Assembly: GCF_018736045.1 (NCBI RefSeq)
Contig: NZ_CP076133.1
Coordinates: 620,001-684,000 of the forward strand
Source: Flammeovirga yaeyamensis
GTDB taxonomy: Bacteria > Bacteroidota > Bacteroidia > Cytophagales > Flammeovirgaceae
Length of the DNA: 64,000 nt
Reading direction: 5' to 3'
Part shown: piece after piece, positions 20,259-29,894 of the stretch
How positions within the stretch are numbered: the stretch's first letter is position 1
How the letters are laid out: every line of letters begins with the position of its first letter
Notes under the pieces: generated by a model
What the model was told of the DNA's origin: nothing
Database searches by the model: none
Seen by the model: only the letters and a program-made list of their open reading frames with translations
Position numbers and translations under genes: made by a program

Positions 20259-21854
20259 ATGAAAAAAATTAAATATATCATAGGTATTCTAATGGTTATG
20301 GGCTTTATAAGCTGTAATCAGAAAGAGTATGTGGCACCTTCGGAGTTTTCGGATGTAAAGTGGTACACAAGTAAATCCAATAACAACTTTACATTTACCG
20401 ATACTATGTTTGTTGGGGTCAATAATTTCATCGGTTTCACTGACCTTTCTAGAGGTACGGTAGAACACAATTGGTATGTTCCAGCATCAGCTAAGTTTTT
20501 GGAAGGACCGATTTCGAATAAGGTAAAAGATTTCACTCCATATATTATTAATGATGGGGAATTGATGTCATCAGATCCAACCGTAAATGTATTGTTTACA
20601 GAAGCTCCTCCGAAAAAGGAAAATGGAGAAGATTCAATCCTTACGGTGAAACTATACAATACGTTTAGAGATTCAGTTTCTTTTACTGGTTTCGATACTT
20701 TGGAAGCGGAGTACATCAATGGACTTTGGGTGATCGAAAACGATTTTAAAGTGAAAGTATTTGATTCTGTGGAGGTAGACATGACGATCACTAAAGAGTC
20801 GGGGGAAACGTTTGATAATTACGATGATTCCACTGCCGTATTTGAAGTAGAATTTGGAGAGAAAGTCACGTTCACAGATATTTCTACTGTAGGTGATCCG
20901 GATGCTCGTACGTGGAAAATTGCGGGTAAGGAATATACAGACGAAACCGTTACAGTAACAACAAGTGCATTGGGAAGACTGAATGTGATGTTGACTGCTA
21001 GAAGAGAGAATCCAGCACTTCCTGCAGGTATGCGACAATATACGGTAGCAGGTAAAATTATGGTGGTGCCATCAAGTAAGCCGTTTGCTTTGGCAAGTAC
21101 AGTAGATGAATTAGAGGATCAGACGATACAGTTTACTTACAATGGTTTGTTCAAAGATTTTACTTCAGCAGATGCAAAAGCATTCTTTACAGCAACAGTA
21201 AATGGTAATGAAACAGCTATCGATTTTATCGGAAGAGATGAGGGAAGTAATGCCACGATCAACATCAAATTATCGGAGACGATTTATAGTAATGATGTGG
21301 TGGTCATCAAATACAATGGGGGATTAAAAGCGACTGATGGACGTGAAAGTGGTGCTTTCGAAGAAACAGTCAACATGCACGAGGTGGTGTTATTGGACAA
21401 AGAAACATCAAAATTCAGTAACGATGATAACGATATGTGGATTGTTGCAGCCAATACGCTTTCTAATCCAAATGCATCCATCACTTTAGGTACGGAAGAA
21501 GATGGATCGACACATATGGTGCTTCAAAAATTAGGAGCTGGTCCATTACAGTTAGAAGGTAGAGGTGGATTATTCAACCTTCAGCAAGGAAAGAAATACT
21601 TGATTAAGTTTAAGATTTGGGCACCTGTGGGAGCAGGAGGTTATAAAATCTATATGGTAGACGATAGATGGCACGAGCATAAATGGTTGGCACAAGAAAA
21701 CCCTGCAGAAGAATGGGTAGAAGCAGAATACATTTATGAGAAAACATCTGCCGATAAACAAGGGGCATTATTGATTATGAACCTTGGTGGATTTGGTCCA
21801 TTTAAAGTAAAAGAAATTACCGTAAGGGAAGCTGATATAAGACCAATTGAATAG
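20259..21854 (+). CDS. Surface glycan-binding lipoprotein of the SusCD operon
   Basis: 531 aa; the lipobox MGFISC (Cys19) is followed by charged and polar residues. The first half holds PKD/Ig-like modules (GNMVFVGV-like strands, TFTDISTVGDPDARTWKIAG), and the last 150 residues look like a carbohydrate-binding beta-sandwich (FNLQQGKKYLIKFKIWAP). Position, lipid anchor and fold fit the SusE/SusF or SGBP role: binding polysaccharide at the surface. Sequence identity between such proteins is low, so the ligand is inferred from the locus. Confidence 0.8.
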   Translation: MKKIKYIIGILMVMGFISCNQKEYVAPSEFSDVKWYTSKSNNNFTFTDTMFVGVNNFIGFTDLSRGTVEHNWYVPASAKFLEGPISNKVKDFTPYIINDGELMSSDPTVNVLFTEAPPKKENGEDSILTVKLYNTFRDSVSFTGFDTLEAEYINGLWVIENDFKVKVFDSVEVDMTITKESGETFDNYDDSTAVFEVEFGEKVTFTDISTVGDPDARTWKIAGKEYTDETVTVTTSALGRLNVMLTARRENPALPAGMRQYTVAGKIMVVPSSKPFALASTVDELEDQTIQFTYNGLFKDFTSADAKAFFTATVNGNETAIDFIGRDEGSNATINIKLSETIYSNDVVVIKYNGGLKATDGRESGAFEETVNMHEVVLLDKETSKFSNDDNDMWIVAANTLSNPNASITLGTEEDGSTHMVLQKLGAGPLQLEGRGGLFNLQQGKKYLIKFKIWAPVGAGGYKIYMVDDRWHEHKWLAQENPAEEWVEAEYIYEKTSADKQGALLIMNLGGFGPFKVKEITVREADIRPIE

Positions 21855-21882
21855 AGTTAGATTAACAATTTGAACAATTGAT

Positions 21883-21925
21883 GAAACCGATTTTGGGCAA
21901 TTTTCCAAAATCGGTTTCTCTTTAT
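21883..21925 (+). terminator. Terminator of the susCD operon
   Basis: GAAACCGATTTTGG (21883-21896) pairs perfectly with CCAAAATCGGTTTC (21905-21918), with an 8-nt loop and T-rich sequence after it. Confidence 0.9.
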
Positions 21926-21960
21926 TAAATGTAATAACGAATACAAAAGACTTTTTTTTA

Positions 21961-21973
21961 GGGGGGTATTTCT
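21961..21973 (+). promoter_or_regulatory. GGGGGTATTTCTG element before the second sulfatase
   Basis: The 13-nt string GGGGGTATTTCTG is identical to the minus-strand copy upstream of susC (15133-15146). Both are flanked by a T/A run. It lies about 95 bp before the sulfatase start and is a candidate shared activator site for the locus. Confidence 0.55.
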
Positions 21974-22067
21974 GATTTTAATATATCCCGAAGAAACTCA
22001 AAACCCTTTATATCCATATCAATAAGCCACTTTATCTAGATTTGAAATAACATATTTATTGGACTAT

Positions 22068-23891
22068 ATGATGATGAAATATATAACAAGATCAACTATT
22101 GGGATTGCACTATTAATCTCATTTCTATATATCAAAAGTTGTAGTGATATTGATAAACCCAATGTGATTATTATACTTACCGACGATATGGGTTATGGTG
22201 ATATTGCCGCACATGGAAATAAAGATATTTCAACACCTCATATCGACCAACTACATGATGAAAGTTTAAGGCTAACGAATTTCCATGTAAATCCTACATG
22301 TGCGCCTTCAAGAAGTTCTTTGATGACAGGAAAAGATGCCAATCGTGTAGGTGTGTGGCATACGGTGATGGGAAGGTCATTACTCTATGAAGAAGAGGAA
22401 ACAATGGCAGATGTATTTTCTGCCAATAATTATGCAACAGGCTTATTTGGGAAATGGCATTTAGGCGATAATTATCCATTTGCCTCACAATATAGAGGGT
22501 TTCAAGAAGTTTTAACTCATGGTGGAGGAGGAGTCGGACAAACGCCAGATTATTGGAACAACGATTACTTTGATGATGTGTACCTAAGAAATGGTCAAGA
22601 AGAAAAAGTGGAAGGGTATTGTACCGATGTGTGGTTTAGAGAAGCCTTGGCTTTTATCAAAGAGAATAAAGAAAATCCGTTCTTTTGTTATATTTCAACC
22701 AATGCACCTCACTCTCCATTAAATGTCCCTTTCTCGTATGCTGAACCTTATCTTAAAAAAGGAATTCAAGAAGATAGAGCCAAGTTCTACGGTATGATTT
22801 CTAATATCGATGATAATGTAGGCAAATTGAGGAAAAAGCTGGAAGAATGGGGTATTGCAGATAATACCATTTTGATATTCATGTCGGATAATGGTACTGC
22901 AAATGGAGCTAAATTAAAGGGAAAGCAACTATTAAGTGGCTACAATGCCAATATGAGGGGAGTGAAAGGTAGTCCCTATGATGGAGGACACCGAGTCCCA
23001 TTTTATGTGCATTGGAAGAATGGGAATTTGAATCATGGAATAGATATCCATCAGCTTACTGCACATATTGATGTGCTTCCGACACTGATAAAAATGTGTG
23101 GTTTATCGAATGTCCCAACTATAAATTTTGATGGTATAGATCTATCCCAAATATTTCTGGGTAGTGAAGAAAATTTAGATGTCAATCGAATACTAATTGG
23201 TGATTCTCAACGCTTAGAAACACCTAAGAAATGGCGTAACTCCTATGTGATGATGGGGCAATGGCGATTAATTAATGGGACAGAATTATATAATTTAAAA
23301 AGGGATCCCTCTCAGGTAAAAAATGTATTTGATTTAGAACATCAGATAGTGAAACAATTAAAGGAAGCTTACGAAAAACATTGGGTAGAAATCTCCCCAT
23401 CATTTCATCGCTTTGCTTACATCAAATTGGGGAATGATGTCGAGAAAATATCAAAGTTGACGGCCCATGATTGGCATGTTGAAGAACAACATAAAATTCC
23501 GTGGAACCAACAATTAATTCGAAAAGGACAAGAAGGAACTGGGCATTGGAAAGTAGATTTTGTCAAAGAGGGGAAGTATAAGATTGTGTTAAGACGATGG
23601 CCAAAAGAAGTGAATTTGCCATTAAATGCACAAACTAGACCCTTCTACTCAGACTACTGTGATTATCATTTAGTGGAAGGTAAGAAAATGGAATTCACCA
23701 ATGCTTATTTAACCGTAGGCAATAAAACATGGGAACAAAAAGTGCAACCTAATGCTGCATCCGTAAGTTTTGATGTAGAGTTAAGAAAAGGAGCAACGGA
23801 AATGACGGCTTCCTTTAAAACATCAGATAATGTGTTGCAAGGTGCTTATTATGTGTATGTAGAGAAATTAGGAATGTTTAAAAGCCTATAA
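22068..23891 (+). CDS. S1-family sulfatase, exported
   Basis: 607 aa from the first ATG at 22068; the frame could also be entered at a TTG at 22059, but three consecutive ATGs follow it. A hydrophobic leader (IGIALLISFLYIKSC) may be a signal peptide or an atypical lipoprotein signal. IIILTDDMGYGD and the activation motif CAPSR (Cys78) mark a formylglycine sulfatase. GKWHLGDNYP, a DYWNNDYFDDVY block and the C-terminal domain match the sulfatase at 3824-5611. Its own promoter region with the shared motif suggests co-regulation with susCD. Confidence 0.9.
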   Translation: MMMKYITRSTIGIALLISFLYIKSCSDIDKPNVIIILTDDMGYGDIAAHGNKDISTPHIDQLHDESLRLTNFHVNPTCAPSRSSLMTGKDANRVGVWHTVMGRSLLYEEEETMADVFSANNYATGLFGKWHLGDNYPFASQYRGFQEVLTHGGGGVGQTPDYWNNDYFDDVYLRNGQEEKVEGYCTDVWFREALAFIKENKENPFFCYISTNAPHSPLNVPFSYAEPYLKKGIQEDRAKFYGMISNIDDNVGKLRKKLEEWGIADNTILIFMSDNGTANGAKLKGKQLLSGYNANMRGVKGSPYDGGHRVPFYVHWKNGNLNHGIDIHQLTAHIDVLPTLIKMCGLSNVPTINFDGIDLSQIFLGSEENLDVNRILIGDSQRLETPKKWRNSYVMMGQWRLINGTELYNLKRDPSQVKNVFDLEHQIVKQLKEAYEKHWVEISPSFHRFAYIKLGNDVEKISKLTAHDWHVEEQHKIPWNQQLIRKGQEGTGHWKVDFVKEGKYKIVLRRWPKEVNLPLNAQTRPFYSDYCDYHLVEGKKMEFTNAYLTVGNKTWEQKVQPNAASVSFDVELRKGATEMTASFKTSDNVLQGAYYVYVEKLGMFKSL

Positions 23892-23897
23892 TTTGGT

Positions 23898-24809
23898 TTA
23901 CACGGCAGTGAAGTTTGAGTTGTTCAATTCTCCTTTTCCATCGAAGGAATACGCTGCCAATAAACCTCCTTTGGCTACGCTATAATCTAGACAACATACA
24001 TTGTTTTTATAAATATTAGGTTTGTTTTTTAACCAATAGTGTCCAAAGAAAACAGGTTTCTCCTCAGAAGCATAAAATGAATTTTCGGTGATAGCTGTAT
24101 GTTCTATGGGTTCATCAGAAAGTTGTTCGACAGGATGGACACTAATGGACTGATACGTCATGCCTTCCATATTTTCCCACCACTTATAACGAATTTCTTT
24201 TCGCTCATTTCCGTCTTTATCAAAAAAGGATATTCCATCTGGTAATTGTAGTTCTTTCCCCTTTAATGTCTGTTCCACAGCATTAGTAAACGGCGTATTC
24301 TTAATCGTCGATTTTTCGATTAATTCAGGGGTTAATCGATCGTTTTCTAGAAATGATCTTAGTAAATCTATATTCTTTTGATCCCAGCAAGCATGCACCA
24401 CTCTTAGGTCATCATTCTCATAATATAAAGGCAAAGTGAGGAACCACTCTATATACTCCTCGTATTCTTTTTGTCTGTTTTGAAACTGCTTTAGTGTTTC
24501 ATAATGTTGAATGATGTTCTTAATTAAATGCGGTCTCAAATGTCCTCCGCTAAATTTATGCAAATGAAAACAGATCGCATTGTATTCATGATTACCCATT
24601 ACCGCAATCGCATGACCATGATCCACCATCGGTTTTACAATCTCTAAAGTCTCTCTAATTTTTGGTCCTCTATCAATAAAGTCTCCCACAAAAATGATTT
24701 TTCGAGAAGAGTGTTGGTAAATCCCATCAATTTTTTGATAATGAAGTTGGGTGAGTAACTGTTCTAGTTCATCGGCATGTCCATGAATATCGCCTATTAA
24801 GTCGTACAT
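23898..24809 (-). CDS. Metallophosphoesterase, symmetrical Ap4A hydrolase/PrpE-like
   Basis: 303 aa cytoplasmic calcineurin-type phosphoesterase. All metal-binding motifs are present: GDIHG (residues 6-10), GDFIDRG (about 42-48), GNHEYN (about 72-77), and later His residues in VVHACW and FFGHYW. The closest known types are bacterial PPP-like Ser/Thr phosphatases and diadenosine tetraphosphatases; the substrate cannot be told. It faces the sulfatase gene tail to tail with a 6-bp gap and has no evident role in galactan use. Confidence 0.85.
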   Translation of the reverse strand: MYDLIGDIHGHADELEQLLTQLHYQKIDGIYQHSSRKIIFVGDFIDRGPKIRETLEIVKPMVDHGHAIAVMGNHEYNAICFHLHKFSGGHLRPHLIKNIIQHYETLKQFQNRQKEYEEYIEWFLTLPLYYENDDLRVVHACWDQKNIDLLRSFLENDRLTPELIEKSTIKNTPFTNAVEQTLKGKELQLPDGISFFDKDGNERKEIRYKWWENMEGMTYQSISVHPVEQLSDEPIEHTAITENSFYASEEKPVFFGHYWLKNKPNIYKNNVCCLDYSVAKGGLLAAYSFDGKGELNNSNFTAV

Positions 24810-25081
24810 TTTAATTTGGTTTTGAGTAAAAAGTGAGTGGTTGATTTTGGTCTTATAAAGATAATAGGCTTTGGGACAATTTTTCTATCATTCTTATTTT
24901 ATCTAAAAGTTTCTATTGATGCACATTGAAGCTTCAAAAATACTTTATCGAAGGATGATGATAGATTTTTAGATTTTCTGCTATTTAGTGCTCATTGATG
25001 TCAAATACGTGTTATTCATGATCAAAAATATGTTCTTTAATTTTAACAAAACAACCGATATTTACACCCATTACTTACTAC

Positions 25082-25276
25082 CTAATTTTTACCAGTGCTT
25101 TTTCGATCCGAACAAAAGAGTATAGATATATTCGATATGCGAATAATAAAGAAGAATTGTACGATCATAAAAAAGACCCTTTCGAAAAGAACAATGTAGC
25201 GAAAGATAAAAAGTACAAAGCAATAAAAGCAAAACTATCTATGCTGTTGGACAATGAAATTTATCCGACAAAATAA
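25082..25276 (+). pseudogene. Sulfatase C-terminal remnant 1
   Basis: One frame reads ...IRTKEYRYIRYANNKEELYD, then HKKDPFEKNNVAKDKKYKAI and a TAA at 25274. The blocks RYIRY...EELYDH..DP.E..N are the signature end of many S1 sulfatases. Nothing upstream encodes the catalytic domain, so this is the tail of a deleted gene. Confidence 0.75.
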
Positions 25277-25277
25277 A

Positions 25278-25421
25278 CGACTTATTAGAAATGAATTATA
25301 CGATCATAGAAAGGATAAATACGAATGGAAAAATGTGGCTTCCAAAAAGAAATATCAAAAAGTGAAAGCACAATTGAAACAAGAAATGTTTGATATTATT
25401 GGAGAAAGTGTTCCTCAGTAA
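25278..25421 (+). pseudogene. Sulfatase C-terminal remnant 2
   Basis: Begins 2 nt after the stop of remnant 1 in another frame: NELYDHRKDKYEWKNVASKK, ending VPQ and TAA at 25419. It repeats the ELYDH...E..NVA block of remnant 1, so two related gene tails lie side by side. Confidence 0.72.
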
Positions 25422-25427
25422 TAAGTT

Positions 25428-25694
25428 TTACGCAGCTAGTATCTCTTTAAATTCAGTGATAATGGTTTTATCAAGTTCTATGTTTTGCAATATAGAATCA
25501 AGCATAAAAGTGATTTTATCTTTAGATAATTGATCAAAATGATAAGTGTCTTGCCATACTAAAATATGAATTAGATTTGCATGTTCATGCTTTATTTTAG
25601 CATAAACACCATAATTCATTCTTAGTTTTAGCAATTTATCATCAATTTCAAGAATATCATTTGCTGAAGTGGCTAGCGAAGAAATGTTTTTCAT
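25428..25694 (-). CDS. Small hypothetical protein
   Basis: 88 aa from ATG 25694 (a GTG 9 nt earlier is also in frame). It is mostly helical by composition (LLKLRMNYGVYAKIKHEHAN, DQLSKDKITFMLDSILQNIE), without signal peptide or membrane segment. I do not recognise a family. It ends 6 bp from the sulfatase remnant. A real gene is plausible but not certain. Confidence 0.45.
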   Translation of the reverse strand: MKNISSLATSANDILEIDDKLLKLRMNYGVYAKIKHEHANLIHILVWQDTYHFDQLSKDKITFMLDSILQNIELDKTIITEFKEILAA

Positions 25695-25902
25695 AATAGG
25701 CACATTATAAGTAGTATATGTTATTACGTGTGATCAATAGTTTGTATTGTTAATTATCAATTTAATCAAATGATTTTGTTAGAATAATTATAATTATTAG
25801 AGTTAATAAAGTATTTGTGATGTTTTATTGCTTATTACTAACATTCTGATTTAGAGGTGATTTAAAGTTTTATTCTTTAAAAGCAGACAAGGTGGATACA
25901 TA

Positions 25903-26580
25903 CTAGATACAAAGCTTATCAAGTAATTGTTTCTTGTACTTCTGCCCTATAGGCACCTGATGATCCAAAAGTTGAACAGTATTCCCCTCAATACTTGAAA
26001 TACAATTTTCGTTGATGATAAACGATTTATGTATCCTCATAAAACTCCCCTTATCTTTTAAAAAGTCTTCATAATAAGAGAGTTTTTGATAACTCACGAT
26101 GGTTTGTTCTTTCAACACTAATTTGACATAATTTCCTAGTGCTTCGATTATCAAAAGGTCTTTCGGATCAATACTAACTAACTTTTTATCTGCCTTTACA
26201 AAAAACTGATTTTTGGTTTCTTTTCTTTCTTCAGATACATCATCCAATTTATTTATAGCGGATAAAAAACGAGGAAAACCAAAAGGCTTTAATAGATAAT
26301 CGACTACATTGAGTTCGAACCCTTCCACCGCAAATTCTTTATAAGCAGAAGTAACAATTACTTTTGGAGCCTTTGATAGAGATCGTAACAATTCAAACCC
26401 ACTTATTTTAGGCATATTGATGTCTAAGAAAATCAGTTCAATATCGCTACCATGCAATAATTCCATAGCTTCGAAAGCATCGTAAGCATTACCACATTTT
26501 TCTAAATAAGTGATCTTCTCACAATACCCCTCAATAATTCTATGAGCAATAGGTTCGTCGTCTATAATGATGAATTTCAT
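25903..26580 (-). CDS. LytTR-family response regulator
   Basis: 225 aa transcription regulator. The receiver domain occupies residues 1-115 with acidic pair Asp7-Asp8, acceptor Asp53 in FLDINMP and Lys in LLKPFGF. A LytTR DNA-binding domain spans about 130-225 (DLLIIEALGNYVKLVL, FMRIHKSFIINENCISSIEG). Its ATG overlaps the stop of the upstream kinase gene by 4 bp, showing translational coupling. Confidence 0.95.
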   Translation of the reverse strand: MKFIIIDDEPIAHRIIEGYCEKITYLEKCGNAYDAFEAMELLHGSDIELIFLDINMPKISGFELLRSLSKAPKVIVTSAYKEFAVEGFELNVVDYLLKPFGFPRFLSAINKLDDVSEERKETKNQFFVKADKKLVSIDPKDLLIIEALGNYVKLVLKEQTIVSYQKLSYYEDFLKDKGSFMRIHKSFIINENCISSIEGNTVQLLDHQVPIGQKYKKQLLDKLCI

Positions 26581-27701
26581 GATAAGTCGATAGTCAAAAG
26601 AGTTTTATATGTATTTACGCTTTTAATTTCGTCGAATGTGTATTTATTCGGGTAGATCAATTCCAATCGTTTTTTCAGATTTTCCAATCCAATTCCCACA
26701 CGGTTATCTTGCATGGCTCTATCAAAGTTGTTTTCGATAGTGAAACTAACTGAATTCCCAGCCTCCTCAATTTCTATAAAAATATAGGCATTTTCAATAA
26801 GGGTTTCTACTCCATGCTTAAAAGCATTTTCCACCAAAATGATGTACAAAAGAGGAGCAATTTGAAAATCAGAAATAACCGAATTGATAAAATGTACCTG
26901 CACATTCTTCTGATACCTTATTTTATGTAATTCTATATAATTTTCTAAATATTGAATTTCATCTTGAATAGGAACCCTTTCTTCTTTCCCTTCGTAGATG
27001 GTGTAGCGCATCATATCACCTAACTTTAATACGACCTCAGGTGCTTTATCCGATTTCTCTACAGTCAATCCATAGAGGTTGTTTAAAGTATTGAAAAAGA
27101 AGTGTGGGTTAATCTGACTTTTCAACAATTGTAGTTCAGCTTTCGCTTTTTCGTTTTTAAGCGATTTGATCCACCTCCATTGTTCATAGATCCAAAGTGT
27201 AAAAAGAATAGGGATAGAAATACCAATTAAGTTCTGAATATGCTCAAATTTTTCTTCACCCTCATAAAATATATTGGCATATAAAACTACCCCTAGTAAT
27301 GCACCGAAATATCCTTTTGAATACTTTATGAAAAAGCTTGGCATGATGAAATAAACAAGAATACTAAACCAAGACACTGCAAAGGATAAAGTCAGGTAAT
27401 TCTGAGGTTTGTCTGCACTTTCATCATAGATATTGATAAAAATGAGGAAAAGGAATAATCCAGCAATCTTTAGTAATACGGGTACTTTTGTTTTCAAATA
27501 ATTAAAGTGATGTGTCACCAAAGAAGCCACGATCGCCCAAAATAGATAGACCGAAACAATCTCCTCCATATTTCCATACGGTATGATGATCATGTCTAAA
27601 AAAGTCATGAGCACCATAATAAGGAAGATTGCAGAAGAGCCAATAATGATGGATCTCCCATAGCGTTGTATTTTATTTTTCATACTTCTAATCTCGGTCA
27701 T
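26577..27701 (-). CDS. LytS-type sensor histidine kinase
   Basis: 374 aa membrane kinase for the adjacent LytTR regulator. Five or so hydrophobic segments fill residues 15-175. The His_kinase domain begins LLKSQINPHFFFNTLNNLY with phospho-acceptor His200, and the ATPase part shows LIENAFKHG and VGIGLENLKKRL. The signal is unknown; no sensory domain beyond the membrane block is seen. Met7 is an alternative start. Confidence 0.93.
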   Translation of the reverse strand: MTEIRSMKNKIQRYGRSIIIGSSAIFLIMVLMTFLDMIIIPYGNMEEIVSVYLFWAIVASLVTHHFNYLKTKVPVLLKIAGLFLFLIFINIYDESADKPQNYLTLSFAVSWFSILVYFIMPSFFIKYSKGYFGALLGVVLYANIFYEGEEKFEHIQNLIGISIPILFTLWIYEQWRWIKSLKNEKAKAELQLLKSQINPHFFFNTLNNLYGLTVEKSDKAPEVVLKLGDMMRYTIYEGKEERVPIQDEIQYLENYIELHKIRYQKNVQVHFINSVISDFQIAPLLYIILVENAFKHGVETLIENAYIFIEIEEAGNSVSFTIENNFDRAMQDNRVGIGLENLKKRLELIYPNKYTFDEIKSVNTYKTLLTIDLS

Positions 27702-27885
27702 ACCTGTAATGTACCCAATTTTTTTATTTGAACGCGTTGATTTGCATGATGAACACTTGTGTCAAGGACAATATTATAAAGGTTAAAAGTAGGTTTCTGT
27801 AAAATTGTTACAAGAATCAGTAATCGGGTTAAATGGATCATAAGTTTTTGTAAGATCTTTGAAATGAACAAAAACTCTCATTAAA

Positions 27886-28854
27886 ATGCCTAATAAAAAC
27901 GTTATCTTTTGCGACCCTAAACTTTTAGAAAAAGACTTAAGTGGAAAGACTTATGTCGTAACCGGAGCGAATTCTGGAGTAGGATTCGAAACCACTCAAC
28001 AATTGGTAAAACAAGGTGCACATGTTGTGATGGCATGTCGTAGAGTGGATGCTGGTAAAGAAGTAGCACAAGGTTTTTCTATTTATAAAGGAAGTTACGA
28101 GATCATGAGGTGCGATTTAGCTGATCTACAATCTGTAAGAGATTTTGTAGAAGAATTTCTATCTAAACATAAAAAGTTAGATGGATTGGCTTGTAATGCC
28201 GGTATGGTAAACATGGAAAACACTCCCAAGTATACCAAAGATGGTTTCGAAATAACCATGGCAGCAAGCTTTTACGGACATTTCCTGTTAACCGAATTAC
28301 TATTAGAAACCCTAAAAAACACAACAAACTCTCGAATGCTTATTTTGTCTTCAGTGGCGCATGCCGGTAGTAAGAAAAAGAGATACCAACTTCATTTCGA
28401 AGATTTAGAATGGAAGACAAGAAAGTATAACAATTTTGATGCATATAGTGAAGCTAAAGTGGCTTCCATACTATATGCAAAAGAATTGGCTGATCGATTA
28501 AAAGACACAAGTGTGACTACTTACTCCGTTCACCCAGGTTGGGCAAGATCGAATTTTGGTGGAGGCGGAAACCCCTTTGTTAAAGTGATGATGACCCTAG
28601 CAAAACCTATTTTTACTATGCTAAACTTTAGCGATAGTAGTTGGGAATCAGCACAAACCTCCTTACATTGTCTATTATCCGAAGATGCCCCAAAACACTC
28701 TGGTAAATATTTTAGTCAGCATAGCGTTTTGTACAACGACAAAGAATGTAAAAAGGGAGGTTGGCCAATGCAAACGCCTAACCCTCATGCAGACGATATG
28801 AATGATGCCCACAAGATTGTAAATGTAACCAGAGGATTAGTAGGTTTAAATTAA
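27886..28854 (+). CDS. Short-chain dehydrogenase/reductase
   Basis: 322 aa NAD(P)-dependent oxidoreductase of the protochlorophyllide-reductase/retinol-dehydrogenase-like SDR branch. Motifs: VVTGANSGVGFETT (nucleotide binding), LACNAGM, LILSSVAHAG (catalytic Ser) and YSEAKVASILYAKEL (catalytic Tyr and Lys). The substrate is unknown. The AraC gene starts 8 nt after its stop and is probably co-transcribed. Confidence 0.9.
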   Translation: MPNKNVIFCDPKLLEKDLSGKTYVVTGANSGVGFETTQQLVKQGAHVVMACRRVDAGKEVAQGFSIYKGSYEIMRCDLADLQSVRDFVEEFLSKHKKLDGLACNAGMVNMENTPKYTKDGFEITMAASFYGHFLLTELLLETLKNTTNSRMLILSSVAHAGSKKKRYQLHFEDLEWKTRKYNNFDAYSEAKVASILYAKELADRLKDTSVTTYSVHPGWARSNFGGGGNPFVKVMMTLAKPIFTMLNFSDSSWESAQTSLHCLLSEDAPKHSGKYFSQHSVLYNDKECKKGGWPMQTPNPHADDMNDAHKIVNVTRGLVGLN

Positions 28855-28862
28855 TTACTACC

Positions 28863-29780
28863 ATGTCTGATATTCTAAGAATTAAAAGTATTGCTCAGTT
28901 CCATGAAATATTGGGTTTACCCTCTCCAAATCACCCTTTAATATCTCTAATTCAAGACTCCGATGTCAAGAATCTCGAATTTGATGATGACTTATTTGAT
29001 ATAAGGTTTTCCTCATCCATGTATACCATCATGTTTAAAGACAAGATAAGTGGTTCGTTAGGGTATGGTCGAAATTCTTACGATTATCAAGAAGGAACTT
29101 TAATTTTTGCTAATCCCAATCAGGTATTTACTACACCGAAAAAAGAAGATCTAAAAGGAAAGGAAGGGTGGACTTTATTATTTCATCCTGACTTACTGCT
29201 TAAATCCAATATGTATAATCAGATGGAGAGTTATACTTTTTTCGACTATGAAGTAAATGAGGCTTTACATTTATCAAAAAGAGAAGAGGATTATATCACA
29301 AATATTATTGATCAGATACGTTCAGAATATTCACAGAATATAGACAAACACAGTCAGAATCTTATACTCTCCAATTTGGAGTTGTTTCTGAACTACTGCA
29401 TGCGTTTTTATGATCGTCAGTTTTATACCCGTACTAATTTAAATACAGATTTAGTAGGTGATTTCCGTTCGAAACTGAAGGCCTATTTTAAGTCAGAACA
29501 AATCGTAAAAAAGGGCTTGCCTTCTTCTAACTATTTTGGAAAAATGCTGAACATGTCGCCCAACTATTTAAGTGATTTATTGAAGAAAGAAACAGGTATC
29601 GGTATAAAAGAACATATTGATGCTTATGTAGTGAAAAAGGCAAAAAACATACTCCTAAGTTCTAATCAAACAGTAGGGGAAATTGCTTTTACTTTAGGCT
29701 TTGAATACCCTCAGAGTTTTACCCGTATGTTTAAGAAAAAAACAGGGTATAGCCCAAATGAGTATCGAGCTATGAATTGA
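28863..29780 (+). CDS. AraC-family transcription regulator
   Basis: 305 aa; an N-terminal cupin-like sensing region (about 20-190) and a C-terminal double HTH (about 205-305) with MSPNYLSDLLKKETGIGIKE and AFTLGFEYPQSFTRMFKKKT. Such regulators often control the adjacent oxidoreductase, here the SDR upstream and perhaps the aldehyde dehydrogenase downstream. Confidence 0.92.
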   Translation: MSDILRIKSIAQFHEILGLPSPNHPLISLIQDSDVKNLEFDDDLFDIRFSSSMYTIMFKDKISGSLGYGRNSYDYQEGTLIFANPNQVFTTPKKEDLKGKEGWTLLFHPDLLLKSNMYNQMESYTFFDYEVNEALHLSKREEDYITNIIDQIRSEYSQNIDKHSQNLILSNLELFLNYCMRFYDRQFYTRTNLNTDLVGDFRSKLKAYFKSEQIVKKGLPSSNYFGKMLNMSPNYLSDLLKKETGIGIKEHIDAYVVKKAKNILLSSNQTVGEIAFTLGFEYPQSFTRMFKKKTGYSPNEYRAMN

Positions 29781-29894
29781 TTCATCTCGAATTATATCCA
29801 TCAATATCAAATAAATAATTGGCCTGAATGACTTGCATGTAAATGGAGTATTAGGCACTGCTATCTCAATTTTATCAATCTAAATATCAGAAAA

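Noticed and set aside
22059-22067. TTG start for the second sulfatase
   Set aside because: Three ATG codons follow at once and the TTG adds only MDY before the leader; ATG 22068 is the simpler choice.
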